Part shown: in pieces, positions 55,501 through 64,000 of the stretch
Layout: each line of letters starts with the position of its first letter
Numbering within the stretch: the stretch's first letter is position 1
DNA from: Tethya wilhelma
Taxonomy: Eukaryota > Porifera > Demospongiae > Tethyida > Tethyidae
Assembly (NCBI GenBank): GCA_964030475.1
Contig: CAXIPT010000001.1
Coordinates: 9,024,086-9,088,085 of the forward strand
Reading direction: 5' to 3'
DNA length: 64,000 nucleotides
The notes under the pieces: generated by a model
Told to the model about the DNA's origin: nothing
Database searches by the model: none
The model's input: only the letters and a program-made list of their open reading frames with translations
Position numbers and translations under genes: made by a program

Positions 55501-56256
55501 CATGGAACACAACACATGCCACCTGCTACCAAGTGTCCATACAGAGCTAGTGCTGCTTACATTTCAGAGAACTTCTTCTTGAATCTTTCCCACTTGGTCC
55601 AGTACTGAGGCATGAACCTCTTCAGCAGTCCAATCACCTGCGACCTGGTCACCCTCTCCTGCTCCTCATCATTGCTCCACCCACAAGAGGTCACCTCCCA
55701 GGGCAGCCTCAGTCGCTGCACCACATCAGACAGGGACTGGGTGCATTGCTCTATGAACTTACTAGCCACCTAATGACAATAAATATGTGTATGCATACAG
55801 TATCCCTTAAAGTCACAAAATTTACTGAGCTTACATGAGCTACTAACCCATTTACCGACTTGAATCGTATACTTGAGACACAGTAATGGGTAGAACAGTA
55901 CTGAATAAAAGTATCCCAACTCTATCCCTCACCTGAGGTCTCAGTTCTCCCTTTTCATAGAGTGTTCTTATCATGTCCTCCTTCCTGGCAGCAGCCGTGC
56001 TCAGGAAGTCAATTCGAAGCAGCACCTGAACTTCAGCAAAGTTGTGCCACAAGATAATATGCTCCGCCTACAGCACAAAAACCATTGAAATACATAAAAT
56101 AGGATAGAGAACTGTGTGTGTGTGCTCACACAAACCTTGACACAGGCTTCAAGTCTCATGGATACAATCTGGGACTCCAGTTGAGCTGCCTCAAGAGGTG
56201 GCACCTTGAAGATGAGAATCTTTCCTTCTGGTCTTGGGATGGGTCCGTTGGGCAGA
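40436..56256 (-). CDS. MARF1: MARF1-like multi-LOTUS RNA-regulatory protein (5' cut by gap)
   Basis: MARF1 controls mRNA stability in animal germ cells; LOTUS (OST-HTH) domains bind RNA or Vasa-type helicases. 5' block exons: 56256-56136, 56067-55933, 55769-55561, 55497-55407, 55346-55219, 55065-54896, 54832-54742, 54663-54549, 54495-54363, 54289-54196, 53920-53806, 53736-53677, 53604-53347, 53137-53095, 53040-52856, 52723-52508, 52399-52345, 52268-52048. 3' block: 43520-43078, 42992-42744, 42563-42321, 42190-40436. Nine or more LOTUS-like repeats are seen, with motifs such as [19 protein letters not shown] and [21 protein letters not shown] long acidic tail ends at TAA 40438. The 52048 donor is phase 0 and the 43520 acceptor phase 1, so at least one exon is missing between them. 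The blocks could instead be two genes. The NYN and RRM domains expected at the N-terminus would lie beyond the gap. Confidence 0.65.
43529..43668. repeat. (TG)n microsatellite
   Basis: A long TG/TATG run in the MARF1-like intron, just upstream of the exon at 43520. All open frames across it are artefacts of the repeat. Confidence 0.95.
43672..44293. other. Intronic stretch upstream of the nested gene
   Basis: It lies within the large MARF1-like intron and should hold the promoter and 5' UTR of the intronless gene at 44294. No other feature is seen. Confidence 0.45.
44294..45976 (+). CDS. DRE-TIM metallolyase-like protein with C-terminal EF-hand
   Basis: A single-exon gene of 560 residues. 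The N-terminal ~350 residues look like the HMG-CoA lyase / homocitrate synthase (DRE-TIM) barrel: [13 protein letters not shown] (34-40, the D-xx-RE strand), alternating [14 protein letters not shown] strands, the metal-site-like VVHIHEKW (HxH at 250-252), and a following [19 protein letters not shown]. Near the C-terminus [12 protein letters not shown] (507-518) is a canonical calcium-binding EF-hand loop, with a degenerate partner before it. No signal peptide or helix is seen. The substrate is unknown and the exact family is not one I can name. A fusion of a class II metal-dependent lyase barrel with an EF-hand would imply calcium control; that is inference. It lies within the large MARF1-like intron on the opposite strand and has a close intronless paralogue at 58028-59740. 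Confidence 0.75.
   Translation: MSSIDEEILQMQADIKSACEQKQRLRELDFFILDNSIRESTVGQLRSHTLDNKKEIFKQVKRCGIDNIMIASFSHMPSVDDQFCQWLKDEGEDFSKFFSFAEVSDGIKNGMYDTETVPISLKKKRIYGVYNTVFEVDLVDPNIEWDTKFTTQDMCRLIEKWMNWIYDNINKKARIIINVRDFPMCMARKPKRLLEMVQFLARMPPEKRAFGFAFEDPLGEYLPEELGVWTKCTRRIMDKNGWSSGKCVVHIHEKWDLKTASTLDCLCAGADGVWASLCEEGASVGHACSTIVLTNLIRLGNKKVLETYNCKEFRKAAIQVTELTTGKCPHPKQVVYGERAVDLVFGTLGVGDFNLGEFFGVPTVNRITTIATPKMIRDRLINLFGEDPQFTEEMGLKMKEKMLEDLRAEPPRKEEYMSRVGIALLFDRAGGKLTQAMREKIEKVEVKEPHHKKIIEEIRELWDQWDAREEKKDDNCLEFDSFYHGFMAPYFGCYRCLDTKAALQAIDMDNNGLVDWSEFLVYIKWALHQYPDTENADDVLAIAFEKGLIPAMRDEKAMKS
46287..46410 (+). pseudogene. 3' remnant of a Pmp-repeat membrane protein gene
   Basis: The sequence closely matches the last ~120 bp of the gene ending at 50695, with shared text around CAAAATGGAATGAGAGTGGC and AAGCTACGTGAGTCATTG, but has small insertions and no upstream homology. 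The downstream flank (46400-46760) also resembles the flank after 50695. It is the tail of a lost tandem copy. Confidence 0.75.
46411..47014. other. Flank duplicated from downstream of the Pmp-type gene
   Basis: Patches match the sequence after 50695 (for example the GTGTGGTCTTGACAATGAGAAG region). It also holds the upstream region of the gene at 47015; an acceptor-like TTGTGCAG precedes the ATG, suggesting an untranslated first exon. Confidence 0.45.
47015..50695 (+). CDS. Pmp-repeat multi-pass membrane protein, second member
   Basis: The ATG at 47015 gives a signal peptide ([20 protein letters not shown]), then [20 protein letters not shown] and a Cys/Asn-rich ectodomain with fewer GGA repeats than the first member. 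A Cys-rich [15 protein letters not shown] motif, about nine membrane helices and a cytoplasmic tail ending [12 protein letters not shown] follow. Helices and Cys motif align with the protein at 1-4005. A TGA at 47504-47506 interrupts the frame; the same frame reopens directly and continues to 50695. Splicing a 57-nt intron (47497-47553, GTACGT ... CTCTAG) would remove it and keep the frame. Otherwise this is a sequencing error or a recent nonsense mutation. It is nested in the large MARF1-like intron. Confidence 0.75.
50696..51387. other. Non-coding, within the MARF1-like intron
   Basis: This is the 3' flank of the Pmp-type gene; part of it matches the flank at 46411-46760. No gene is seen. 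Confidence 0.45.
51397..51841. mobile_element. 445-bp MITE with perfect 17-bp inverted ends and 9-bp target duplication
   Basis: The ends CAGAGGAGGTACGAAAG (51397-51413) and CTTTCGTACCTCCTCTG (51825-51841) are exact reverse complements. The flanks AAAGCTACC at 51388-51396 and 51842-51850 are an exact 9-bp duplication. There is no coding capacity. The size of the duplication points to a Mutator-like transposase. The end motif also occurs alone near 37504. Confidence 0.85.
53217..53230 (-). terminator. Pol III T-run terminator after tRNA-Gly
   Basis: A 14-nt A-run on the plus strand, a T-run on the transcribed side a few bases past the tRNA 3' end. Confidence 0.75.
53235..53305 (-). tRNA. tRNA-Gly (TCC)
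   Basis: The minus strand reads GCGTTGGTGGTGTAACGGTT, an anticodon loop CTTCCAA (anticodon TCC), the T-arm GGTTCGACTCC, and the acceptor CCAACGC pairing with the 5' end. The run of A at 53217-53230 on the plus strand is the T-run terminator of this minus-strand gene. It lies in an intron of the MARF1-like gene, same strand. Confidence 0.95.
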
Positions 56257-56257
56257 N
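56257..56257. other. Single N, probable contig join
   Basis: It separates the cut 5' end of the MARF1-like gene from the cut 5' side of the ABCC gene. Confidence 0.75.
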
Positions 56258-56273
56258 GCCCCCTGTTATGTAG

Positions 56274-56890
<617 letters not shown>

Positions 56891-58027
56891 TCATGATGAG
56901 TACCCATGGATTTTAAGTGAATCAAGTAACACGTTATTATAAGCATCTGTATTTAATTATCGAGTAACTATTGTAGTCTCCCTAATGTCTTACCCCCATG
57001 TTATAACAATGATGTAATATTTTTTATCTGTTATTCTTCCTTTATCATCTGAGCATAATTTCCAAGTATCATAATAACCAAAGTATGTTTGTTAAATACT
57101 GTAGTCGTGTACAGCTGATCTTTTGTATTATTTCTCATAGTGTTGTGATTGCTCCATTTTGATCCATTCAACTAATTCCTTGTTTGTCGTGATTATAAAT
57201 AAATTTTGTGCAGCCCCAAATGTTTGCTACTGACATGGGTATTATCAATTTTGTTGTTGAAAAACTTCTTCACAATGTCACCTGCCTCCAGTCTTGGTTT
57301 CAATAACATCACTACACTAGAACAAACAGGAAACTACCACATGCTACCCTGCTACTCCTGGCCTTGCTTGGCATGTCATTACAAGGTGCTAGCATGCATT
57401 GTGTACACAAACTGTCTTTGTAGATGTTTAGTATTAGGCATTCCATAGTTAACTTGTTTTGCTCGAACTTTTAGCCAACACAAACAATTAGCTTTGGGCT
57501 GTAGCTGAAACATAACCCACAGGCATGTTGTGCTTGCAGATGACTGCTGAGTTATACTTTGTCAGACTGCTGAGATATTATTTTGTCAGACTGTGTTATG
57601 CAATATTACATTATCCACTGAGGCAGTACATGCTTACCTGTTACCATAGAATTTACTTAGTTCATCCATTATGCAACTATTACAGTAATCTTTGAACTTT
57701 ATTTTATGTGACTACAGATTAATTGTTTACATGATTACACCATCGATTACTCTGCATGACAATATATAAGTTATTCATTATATTTTAGCTCTTTTTAATG
57801 TTAAAGTCTTAAAGATAATATTATACGCTACATTGTTATAATAATGTTATAGACAAGATACTTCATGAGAAAAAGAACATTGTGTGACACTGTGGCATTG
57901 CATGTTTATGGATTTGCACCTAATTGTCAGCGGTAACTATTCTCTAAGGATGTACATTCTTTGTTAGCTTCAAATTAACTAGTATGCAAACAAATTAACT
58001 AGTCCTTTAAAATACTAACAAACAAAA
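56891..58027. other. Convergent 3' flanks, non-coding
   Basis: AT-rich sequence between the ABCC gene and the minus-strand DRE-TIM gene. No gene or RNA is recognised. Confidence 0.5.
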
Positions 58028-59740
58028 CTAAACATTCTGATGCATTCCTTCATGGCTTTCAGGGTGCTTGACCTTCTCATCACGCATAGCCGGGATAAGA
58101 CCTTTCTCAAATGCAATTGCCAGGACATCGTCAGCATTCTCTGTGTCAGGATACTGGTGCAGGGCCCACTTGATGTACACCAGGAACTCACTCCAATCCA
58201 CCAGACCATCGTTGTCCATGTCTATGGCTTGAAGTGCTGCCTTTGTGTCAAGGCAACGATAGCAGCCAAAGTAGGGAGCCATGAAGCCATGGTAGAAGGA
58301 GTCAAACTCAAGACAATTGTCGTCTTTAATTTCTTCTCTAGCATCCCATTGGTCCCACAGTTCACGGATTTCTTCAATGATCTTCTTGTGGTGTGGCTCT
58401 TTATCTTGGATGCTTGTAATTTCGTCTCCCATTGCTTCTGTCAGTTTCCCACCAGCTCGATCAAACAGAAGTGCTATTCCAACCCTGCTCATGTACTCCT
58501 CCTTTCGAGGTGGCTCAGCTCGGAGATCTTCCAGCATCTTCTCTTTCATCTTCAGACCCATCTCTTCAGTGAACTGAGGGTCTTCTCCAAACAGATTGAT
58601 GAGACGGTCACGAATCATTTCAGGAGAAGCGAGTGTTGTTATTCGATTGACAGTTGAAACTCCAAAGAAATCACCAAGATTGAAGTCACCTACACCAAGT
58701 GTGCCAAAGACTAGGTCAACTGCCCGTTCACCATACACAACCTGTTTAGGGTGAGGAGATTTTCCGGTTGTCAACTCGGTAACTTGAATGGCAACTTTCC
58801 TAAACTCTTTGCAGTTGTAAGTCTCCAGCACTTTCTTGTTTCCCAAACGAATGAGATTTGAGAGCACAACACAAGAAGATGCATGGCCCATGGCAGCTCC
58901 TTCCTCACAGAGGCTAGCCCACACACCATCTCCTCCAGCATTGAGACAGTCGAGTGTTGAGGCTGTTTTGAGATCCCATCTTTCATGGATGTGCACAAGA
59001 AGTCTTCCAGAAGACCAGCCATTTTCATCCATGACCTGCCTTACACTTGCTGTCCACACTCGGAGCTCTTCAGGAAGGTATTCTCCCAAAGGATCCTCGT
59101 ATGCAAGACCGAACATTCGTTTTTCGAAGGACATTGTGGCAAGAAACTTCACAACTTCAAGTAGCCGCTTTGGTTGTTTTGCCATGCACATGGGGAAATC
59201 TCTAAAATTTAGGAGAATGCGAGCCTTCTTGTTGATGTTATCATAGACCCAGTTCATCCACTTTTCAATCAGTCGGCACATATCCTGAGTTGTGAACTTG
59301 GTGTCCCATTCAATATTTGGATCGACAAGATCCACTTCAAAAACTGTGTTGTAAAGACCATACTTCTTGTTCTTTCTCAGAGAGACTGGAACCTTTTCGA
59401 TGTCCAAGGTGCCATTTTTAATTTGCTCAGTAACTTCTGAGAAGGAAAAAAAATTGCTGAAATCTTCACCTTCATCTTTTAGCCACTGGCAGAACTGGTC
59501 ATCAACACGAGGCATGTGGGAGAATGTAGCAACAATGATGTTGTCAATTCCACATCGTTTGACTTGCTTGAAGATTTCCTTCTTGTTGTCAAGGGTATGG
59601 CTGCGGAGTTGACCGACGGTGCTCTCGCGGATGGAATTATCAAGGATGAAGAAATCTAGCTCTCGCAACCGCTGTTTTTGTGCACGTGCTATTTTGATGT
59701 CAGCTTGCATGCGAACTACTGCTTCATCCACAGTGGTCAT
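58028..59740 (-). CDS. DRE-TIM metallolyase-like protein with EF-hand, second copy
   Basis: A single exon of 570 residues. The frame is open to 59869, but the start MTTVDEAVVRMQ at 59740 aligns with the paralogue's [12 protein letters not shown]. It has the same barrel motifs: [17 protein letters not shown] (HxH), [19 protein letters not shown]; and the EF-hand loop DMDNDGLVDWSE. The C-terminus carries a short extra tail, VKHPESHEGMHQNV. The last third is almost identical in nucleotide sequence to 45400-45960, while the first two thirds differ more, pointing to gene conversion or strong constraint. It is inverted relative to the other copy and about 12 kb away. Function is unknown beyond the fold. 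Confidence 0.75.
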   Translation of the reverse strand: MTTVDEAVVRMQADIKIARAQKQRLRELDFFILDNSIRESTVGQLRSHTLDNKKEIFKQVKRCGIDNIIVATFSHMPRVDDQFCQWLKDEGEDFSNFFSFSEVTEQIKNGTLDIEKVPVSLRKNKKYGLYNTVFEVDLVDPNIEWDTKFTTQDMCRLIEKWMNWVYDNINKKARILLNFRDFPMCMAKQPKRLLEVVKFLATMSFEKRMFGLAYEDPLGEYLPEELRVWTASVRQVMDENGWSSGRLLVHIHERWDLKTASTLDCLNAGGDGVWASLCEEGAAMGHASSCVVLSNLIRLGNKKVLETYNCKEFRKVAIQVTELTTGKSPHPKQVVYGERAVDLVFGTLGVGDFNLGDFFGVSTVNRITTLASPEMIRDRLINLFGEDPQFTEEMGLKMKEKMLEDLRAEPPRKEEYMSRVGIALLFDRAGGKLTEAMGDEITSIQDKEPHHKKIIEEIRELWDQWDAREEIKDDNCLEFDSFYHGFMAPYFGCYRCLDTKAALQAIDMDNDGLVDWSEFLVYIKWALHQYPDTENADDVLAIAFEKGLIPAMRDEKVKHPESHEGMHQNV

Positions 59741-59884
59741 CTTTAGTTTCAGGGTAGAGGTTTCAGTGACAATAAAAAAGTTTCGCAGAATAGTACTATA
59801 AAGTTTTTGCAGAATTTTTATAGGCTCGGGCTTGGAGCTTGGGGCGGGCGGCGGGGTAGGCGTGACCAATCATACGTACGGTAT

Positions 59885-61684
59885 TGATTTCTAAGCCTTC
59901 TGCAAGATCCTCCTCTCTTCCAGAATCTGTTGATGGTCACTCTGACCCCACAGAAATTTCAAATCTCTTTTCGTCTAATCTTAGTTCGTTACTTAACTCA
60001 GGTTCTAACTGTTCTTCTCGTGACAATCTGTTCTGTTGTCTTCAAGCCTCAGTCAGCTCCTCTGACTTGTCTTCCATCTACATCTCCCAGGATTGTGTCC
60101 GGGAAGCTATTTTGAAGCTGAAACTTAATAAGCGAGATGGCACTACTTGCATGTCTAACCATTTCATCTATGCTATAGATGTTTTGTGTAAACCACTCTC
60201 TAAACTGTTTACTGCGATGCTACGTCATGGTCATGTTCCTGAGTCTATCAGAGATTGTATTTTAGTACCTGTCCCTAAACCAGGTAAAGATCCTTCTGCC
60301 TCTGACAGTTATCGTCCCATTGCACTTGCCCCCACTATGAGTAAAATCTTCGAATGGTGTTTACTTTTTGAATTCCAGGAATGCTTTTCCACATCACCAC
60401 TACAGTTTGGTTTTAAACCTGCCTTTTCATCAGATCTCTGTACTGGTCTTCTCAAGAACACTGTATATGAGTATGTGGCGAATGAAACTGATGTCTATGC
60501 TTGTTTTCTTGATGCCAGCAAAGCATTTGATCGTGTAGATCATAATCTGTTATTCGAAAAGTTACTCCAAAGAAATTTGCCAACTCCTGTCTCTCGACTT
60601 TTACTCTCTTGGTATGCAACTCAGCAATTTCGAGTCAGATGGTGTAATTCTTTTTCAGTACCATTTTCCTCCTCCAATGGTGTTCGTCAGGGTGGTGTCA
60701 TTTCACCTATTCTGTTTACTATATATATTGATGACCTTTTAAATGACCTGCAGAACAATGGTATTGGCTGTTTTTGGAACCACCACTTTGTTGGTGCCTT
60801 TGGCTATGCTGATGATATTGCTCTCATTGCTCCATCTGCATCTGCCCTAAGAAGTATGCTTGGTACGTGTACATCTTTTGCTCTCTCTCACCACCTTATT
60901 TTTAATCCTGATAAGACTCAACTTATTAAGTTTAGTAAATCGGTAAACTTTAATCTGTCAACTCCCAACTTTGCATTCTGTGGCAAATTTCTTACTTTAA
61001 GTAAATCTGTTAAGCACCTGGGTCACATTCTTACTTGGAACTTGTCTGATGATGAAGACATCTATGCCATCTCTAACGAAATGTGCCGCAAGGCTAACTA
61101 TATTTTATATATGTTTTCCTGTTGTGATCCTATTGTTAAGACTAGATTATTCCAGTCCTATTGTCTCTCTTTATATGGTGCCTGTCTCTGGAAGTCCTCT
61201 TCACCTGCTTTAAGAAATCTGGAGGTCTCTTTTAATAATATTCTTCGCAAAATTTGGCAGCTACCTCGTCACAGTCACACTGGTATCGTTCACTCCGTTG
61301 CTAAATTACAAAGTGTATACAATACCATTCTTGTAAGGTCTAGAGGTCTCCTGATGTCTGCTCTCAAGTCTAAGTCTTCTCTCATCTCTGGTTTGTTTCT
61401 TCATTCTTCTTCTCGCCTGTATAACTATCTTGGTTATAACATTCAGCTAGGTCAGAAGCACTGCAAGCATTATTCAGAATCTGATAAACTGTGTGCAAGT
61501 TTTATCAGAGATGTTAGATGTAACCAGTCTGCTAATTGTCATTTAAATCATGAAGTTTATTGTATATCTACATTATAACTATTAATTATCTACTTAATTA
61601 GTTGTATGTATATGTTGTCGTTCTTGCTCCTCTTGATGGAGTGTTCATTATTAATATTATTATTATTATTATAGTAGACTATAC
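59885..61684 (+). mobile_element. 5'-truncated LINE with intact reverse transcriptase
   Basis: The open frame to 61578 encodes a complete RT domain: DSYRPIALAPTMSKIFEW, ACFLDASKAFDRVDH, NGVRQGGVISPILFTIYIDD and FGYADDIAL with the catalytic YADD. The endonuclease domain is missing, so the 5' end is truncated. The 3' end runs into a (TTA)n tail at 61647-61672. The sequence CATACGTACGGTAT occurs at 59871-59884 and 61685-61698, a possible 14-bp target duplication, though it also belongs to a local repeat. It looks like the jockey/CR1 group; the clade is not determined. Confidence 0.8.
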
Positions 61685-62060
61685 CATACGTACGGTATAG
61701 TAGGAATGGGCCGAATGTCCCATAGACACAATACAAATCTAGCAAAACAAAATTAAACCTTCAAATTTGCTCAGAGGCTCTCACTGACAGATTATCAATT
61801 GCCTGCAAGGCCTAAAACTCACAAAAACTTCCTCGGCACTCGTAGAGAGCGCTAGTGTATCATACGTACGGTAGTACGTATAGTAGGAATGGGCCGAATG
61901 TCCCATAGACACAATACAAAATGTTCATGATCATAAAACTCTAGCAAAACAAAATTATATCTTCAAACTTGCTCAGAGGCTCTCACTGACAGATTAACAA
62001 TTGCATGCAAGGCCTAAATCTCATAAAACAGTTCCTTGGCAATCGTAGAGGGTGCTAGTG
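61683..62060. repeat. Two tandem copies of a ~180-bp interspersed repeat
   Basis: Units at 61683-61858 and 61859-62060 share CATACGTACGGTA, GTAGGAATGGGCCGAATGTC, CTCAGAGGCTCTCACTGACA and GTAGAG.G.GCTAGTG. Part of the unit recurs inverted at 33206-33270. Confidence 0.8.
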
Positions 62061-62090
62061 GGAAGCCACCATAGTGCCATTTTTGTTCTG

Positions 62091-62120
62091 CTAACGTACG
62101 TACGTACGTACTTACTTACT
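62091..62120. repeat. (ACGT)n microsatellite
   Basis: An ACGTACGT run followed by ACTT repeats. Confidence 0.85.
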
Positions 62121-62686
62121 AACTGACTTACTTGAAAAGCATTTCCAGAGAAACAGAATGTGTTGAGCCAACTTTGACAACACAAAGTAACTTCTTTTCA
62201 TAGGTACTACATTCCTTGATACTCGTTTTCATCACAAATAAGCCTAAACAAAAACTAAAAAGCTTTGAAACTTAGTGTATAAATTCATGTACTGCAATGC
62301 AGCCATCTTGTAGGTAGGTTCAGAGGTCGCATTCCACGTGGCATTATTTTGCGCATGCGCATTAGCCTCTTCCAGCATAATGAAGTGCATATAAAAATTA
62401 TACTACTCAAGCTTTTTGTAGAGACTTACCAGTCTGATAGTCTCCACACTGTTATGTTGAAAAAAGTGAATGAACAAGTAGTAAAAATTTCAAAAAAATT
62501 AGTAGTGTAGGAATGGGTAGTGCGGTAAAAAGTATTGGAACAAGGCGTGTCTCAATTTCGGCACATGACTACTTCATTTTTTCTTTATATACCCAACTCT
62601 TGGCTGGCAGTCCAGTTTACCTGTCTATTATAGTTTGCCCCACTGCTTAGCCTACTAATTAGTAGAAATTTGAACCAATGCAATAA
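62121..62686. other. Non-coding up to gap
   Basis: No gene is recognised. The sequence ends at the N at 62687. Confidence 0.4.
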
Positions 62687-62687
62687 N
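62687..62687. other. Single N, probable contig join
   Basis: It cuts the glycosyltransferase-8-like exon. Confidence 0.7.
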
Positions 62688-62930
62688 GTCATTTTGTAAA
62701 ATGTCCAGTGATTCCTCTGATACATCTGCAGCAGTGATGACAATTCTTTCCTTTCTTGTACCAGATTCCTTCAGGGATTGGCCGAGAACTCTAACACCAA
62801 GTAAGAAATCACCAAAAAGGAAAGTAACATAAGCTTCTTTGAGGAGAGACTCAGACGACGGTAGAGTATCGCTGCATTCCTTCTTCAGGTTGATATTACA
62901 GCTAGCTCCCGTCACCAACAAGAGCAACAT
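62688..62930 (-). CDS. Glycosyltransferase family 8-like (glycogenin-like) N-terminal fragment
   Basis: The ATG at 62930 follows an acceptor (TCTCTAG at about 62938), so a 5' UTR exon is likely upstream. A short hydrophobic leader (LLLLVTGASC) suggests secretion or a Golgi/ER location. AYVTFLFGDFLLGVRVLGQS and the ERIVITAADVSEESLDIL stretch resemble the first Rossmann strands of GT8 enzymes (glycogenin, glucuronyl or galactosyl transferases). The gene is cut by the N at 62687, and the DxD motif is not present. Confidence 0.6.
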
Positions 62931-62937
62931 AAGTACT

Positions 62938-63429
62938 AGAGAAAACAGAATGTGTACTGTTAGATATAAGTAAGCAAAACTGCAGAGTTAAAATAATATT
63001 ATATATAACTCCCTGTAAATCCCTTATGCCCATTTAATTTGAAGTTGGTTTATATACCTGTACTCAATGAAAAGGTAAGATTTCTTTCAAGTTTCTTGAA
63101 CTCATTACTGGCCATCATTTCTAGTGGATCCTTGAATATACTATAACAGTATGTGTTATAACTGATCTTGTGTGATCTGATCATCGGTGTTACAGCAAAG
63201 TCATGCAGTAATATGTACTGTCGATGTTTGCAAATGTTGTTTTACACAAAACTTTAATGCATGGCATGCAATTAACAATAACAATACTATGACTGCCAGG
63301 GAGTGTAAATTTATATGACAGTTAGAAATACTACCACTGCTCAGTCATATGATGTCATGTATTTGTAGCTCAACATATTAAATGGCATTGTACTTATGTA
63401 CAAAAACTGGCAGCTAGGATAAGTGTATA
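62938..63429. other. Upstream region of the GT8-like gene
   Basis: AT-rich and non-coding. It probably contains an untranslated first exon and promoter of the minus-strand gene. Confidence 0.4.
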
Positions 63430-63949
63430 GGCTTTGACCAATTATGCTCCAATTTTTGTCTATTATTCTATTCTTTTATGCTCAGGGTCTTGCCTATTAT
63501 TCCAGCATGCTTTGCCTATTATTCCTATGCAATATTCTGGTCACAAATGTTACAAAACTAGGGATAGAGACATAGATTCATTAGTATCATTACTTTGATT
63601 TCTACTGAATCAATTGTGGAAGTTTGTACATAGTTTCTCAGAGCATGTTCCTATCTGTTAAAAAAATGAATTAGAGAAAAGCCTGCATGTCCGCTGGCAG
63701 CAGATGTGCGCTGAAGTAAAAATAATCTACATTCATTGACCCACTGGGAGTTTGACAAATTTCAATTACATCAAGCAATCTTAAAGAAACATCTGCTCTG
63801 ATTTTTGGTTAGACTCATGTACTCAAAGGAACCACACCCTAGCTTCACCTTCAAATGCAAAAATTGATCCCATTATTATGCTCAGTGCTTAAGGCACTGA
63901 AATCTACTCGTATTATTCCAATATTATGCCAGCATAATTGGTCAAAGCC
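63430..63949. mobile_element. 520-bp mariner-type MITE
   Basis: GGCTTTGACCAATTATGCT at the left and its exact reverse complement at the right, each flanked by TA, the target site of Tc1/mariner elements. The body has short direct repeats (CCTATTATTCC) and no transposase frame. Confidence 0.7.
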
Positions 63950-64000
63950 TAGATAGGTCATACGTGCCAATTTAATTCAATTTTTCTCTGCTCTGTTAAT

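Overview
The window reads as animal nuclear DNA, most likely from a demosponge close to Amphimedon queenslandica; this is inferred from content, not from a database search. The evidence is AT-rich sequence, many short GT-AG introns, clear animal orthologues (TMF1, LUC7-like, GID4, GTPBP1, MARF1-like), two eukaryotic tRNA genes, and two members of a Pmp-repeat/multi-pass membrane protein family of the type I associate with sponges. Five single N positions (29929, 32011, 34001, 56257, 62687) behave like contig joins, and several genes stop at them.

Layout. 1-4005: a Pmp-repeat, nine-helix membrane protein running in from the left edge. 4752-5646: a MITE with a 9-bp target duplication. 6561-7595: a GNAT acetyltransferase. 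7999-14433 (-): the golgin TMF1, with a tandem duplication of four exons and an initiator tRNA-Met in an intron. 14621-19264 (+): a LUC7-like U1 snRNP splicing factor, head-to-head with TMF1 and carrying two Helentron-like elements in its introns. 20145-25235: three tandem, nearly identical secreted arylsulfatases. 25567-27624 (-): GID4, the substrate receptor of the CTLH E3 ligase. 29499-29921: the first two exons of a GTPBP1-like gene, cut by a gap. 30351-31702: an orphan kinase-like exon on a small contig between gaps. 34002-38179 (-): a membrane-anchored heptad-repeat coiled-coil gene, cut by a gap. 40436-56256 (-): a large MARF1-like multi-LOTUS gene with a tRNA-Gly in one intron. Its ~8.5 kb intron holds two + strand genes: an intronless DRE-TIM/EF-hand gene and a second Pmp-repeat membrane protein. 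56274-56890: the 3' end of an ABCC transporter. 58028-59740 (-): a second intronless DRE-TIM/EF-hand gene. 59885-61684: a 5'-truncated LINE. 62688-62930 (-): a glycosyltransferase-8-like fragment.

The genes do not form a pathway. Shared themes are membrane trafficking (TMF1), RNA processing and RNA control (LUC7-like, MARF1-like), protein turnover (GID4), and secreted or surface proteins (sulfatases, Pmp-type proteins). The most unusual items are the DRE-TIM/EF-hand fusion pair, the anchored coiled-coil gene with its possible detached kinase exon, the Pmp/multi-pass proteins, the frame-breaking exon duplication in TMF1, and a family of Helentron-like elements. Exon boundaries were placed by eye from splice signals, phase and family similarity. 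For TMF1, the LUC7-like gene and GID4 the exon phases and total lengths close exactly.
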